Assembly (NCBI GenBank): GCA_963971535.1
Contig: OZ020593.1
Location: 12,701,500 to 12,765,499, forward strand
From: Notolepis coatsorum
Taxonomy: Eukaryota > Chordata > Actinopteri > Aulopiformes > Paralepididae
Direction: 5' to 3'
DNA length: 64,000 nucleotides
Part shown: piece by piece, positions 62,719 to 64,000 of the stretch
Numbering within the stretch: position 1 is the stretch's first letter
Layout of the letters: each line of letters opens with the position of its first letter
Program-made: the position numbers and the translations under genes
The notes under the pieces: model-generated
Databases searched by the model: none
What the model saw: only the letters and a program-made list of their open reading frames with translations
What the model was told of the DNA's origin: nothing

Positions 62719-63677
62719 TTAACACTTTGAGTGCCGTTCACGTAGATCTACGGTTCTGTCATCCGATCGTTGAGTGCCGGAAACGTAGATCTACGTTTCT
62801 GTCACGGTATTTATTTTATTATCTATATCCATTCATAATTCAGCGGGGAACCTTATGCATACTGTTCTGAGTGTGTTTAAGCTGGCAGACGGTATTATAC
62901 CGCCCTCTAACGCCTTCGGCCAGTAATGCACCCGGTTAGAAACGGGTTCGTTTATTTTCTATACCGAGCTGCGGCGTGGGGGCGGGTCCTAAACACTCCG
63001 GCAAAACACACGCTTATAGGGATGGCTTGGACAACTGACCCCGCCCGCCCGTTGAAGAGCAATGCCCAATAACGTCGGAGGCACGATCGCTGTGGATAAC
63101 TGGAATGGCGATGAGATTATTGGATTATTTTTTTTTCATTACTTCAGAGACCAGGTAAGGACACTATATATGAAAGCTTGCGTTGATCTGATATTTATTT
63201 CTACTGCGATTGAAGCTATATGTGTTTATGTGTCTGGCTGTTCTGCCGTTGGGATGCAGGAGGGGGGGGGGGGGGGCGCCGGTCTAAACCACATTGCATG
63301 CGTGCACCACAAAGGATAATAGTGATGATCTAGCATTGATTTCAGGAAGATCCGATAATCAGGTGAAAAATGACATTGAATTTTTATTGAATTACACAAA
63401 AACGCTGTTTTCGTGTATTTTCCCTGGAATTGCTCAGAAGCGGCCGGACTATGTTCATATTCAAAACAGTATCAAACGGAAATGTACTATATGTAATAAT
63501 CAGTTTTTTGCACGTTGACCAGAAATAGCTCAATAAGACTCGAGGGCGTTATTAGACCCATAGCGATACTATAAAATATAGGTTTAGTTCTACAAACTAC
63601 AACTACGTTTACATGGGATTAATGGGCGGCATGGAAGTGGTCACTTCCCGGAAGGGGCGTGGCACTCAATGTGTTAA
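62719..63677 (+). mobile_element. C-family piggyBac-like MITE
   Basis: TTAA at both ends, with termini TTAACACTTTGAGTGCCGTTC and inverted TTAACACATTGAGTGCCACGC. The palindrome CGTAGATCTACG occurs twice near the left end. Mini-exon from ATG 63062 to 63154 (MPNNVGGTIAVDNWNGDEII, then FHYFRDQ), followed by GTAAGG. G-run at 63261-63276. It lies upstream of the smarca2 exons in the gene's next intron. Confidence 0.85.
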
Positions 63678-64000
63678 TCACCTGTATATTGTATATTTCT
63701 ATTGCATTTTACTGTTATATTTGCACTCTGGTTGGATGCCAAACTCAATACTGCCGCCTGGTGGATTTCGGGCGAGTTGCACTCAACTCTAAACCAGATG
63801 TGGCGCTCTGTGCATCGGGGGAAATCCTCCGGCAGAGATATCTTGTTATGTTGATCAAGACAAACACTTGAGTGCATTTGATCGCTTTCGAGACGCAAGA
63901 ATCAATATGCTTTCGGCGTTTATTGTGTCATACAAACGGAAAATGGATCTAGCAGATCGACATCAAATAATTGGAATTATTTTTCTCCAGACGCATCGGC
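63678..64000 (+). mobile_element. B-related element entering the window end
   Basis: From about 63860 the sequence matches B9: ATG at 63907, frame MLSAFIVSYKRKMDLADRHQ, then IIGIIFLQTHR, cut by the window end. The left boundary is not certain, and 63678-63860 could be its left half. Confidence 0.6.

Overview
The window reads as teleost fish DNA. Nothing in it looks bacterial. The coding sequence is vertebrate-type and split by GT-AG introns, and most of the rest is layered transposable elements with exact target-site duplications (TSDs). The dominant elements are short DNA transposons that begin and end at TTAA, with termini of the form TTAACACTTT(N)nTGCC, close to the known termini of piggyBac/piggyBat elements. 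I call them families A (~0.9 kb), B (~0.95 kb), C (~0.96 kb) and D. About twenty full or partial copies are visible. Two further TTAA-bounded elements (E and H), several hAT elements with 8-bp or 5-bp TSDs, LINE pieces, tRNA-derived SINEs and minisatellites fill most of the remainder.

Layout. 1-8.2 kb: a D element holding an A element, then an old BEL/Pao LTR-retrotransposon gag region split by two B elements, element H and a LINE tail. 8.2-10.3 kb: a decayed LINE with endonuclease and reverse transcriptase pieces. 10.3-16.4 kb: mostly anonymous sequence with a small hAT MITE, a minisatellite, a LINE tail and a complete non-autonomous hAT (14374-15847) that carries what looks like the first coding exon of ppp1r21. 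16.4-20.2 kb: a truncated A, a SINE, pieces of a decayed piggyBac transposase on the minus strand and one B. 20.2-27.6 kb: an intronless, broken copy of pgap1 on the minus strand, interrupted by two hAT insertions. 27.6-31.6 kb: an L1-type ORF1 fragment and repeats. 31.6-37.1 kb: two inverted copies of one terminal-inverted-repeat element, one holding a B and the other an A. 37.1-37.7 kb: a tet2-like exon and related sequence. 38.2-40.5 kb: three B-type elements in a row, set in units of a short tandem repeat. 40.8-44.2 kb: a D element holding a LINE with a long open reverse transcriptase. 44.2-47.2 kb: a LINE 3' end hit twice by A elements. 47.8-51.2 kb: a SINE, a 39-bp minisatellite inside LINE sequence, a truncated B and AT-rich repeats.

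51.3-62.3 kb is the 3' end of a smarca2 (Brahma-type SWI/SNF ATPase) gene on the minus strand. Five exons encode the AT-hook, the bromodomain and the C-terminus, and the splice phases agree across all four introns. Its 5.6-kb intron is a nest of E, D, B, a SINE and a Tol2-like hAT whose TSD is exactly the first eight bases of the intron. 62.3-64 kb: microsatellites, a C element and the start of another B-type element.

The most unusual signal is shared by the A, B, C and D elements. Each carries a short ATG-initiated reading frame that runs into a good splice donor, and in A, B and D the donor is in the same phase. This looks like a retained first exon of the parental transposon, so these small elements may act as portable first exons. 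smarca2 is the only clearly live host gene; pgap1, tet2 and ppp1r21 are represented by copies or fragments.
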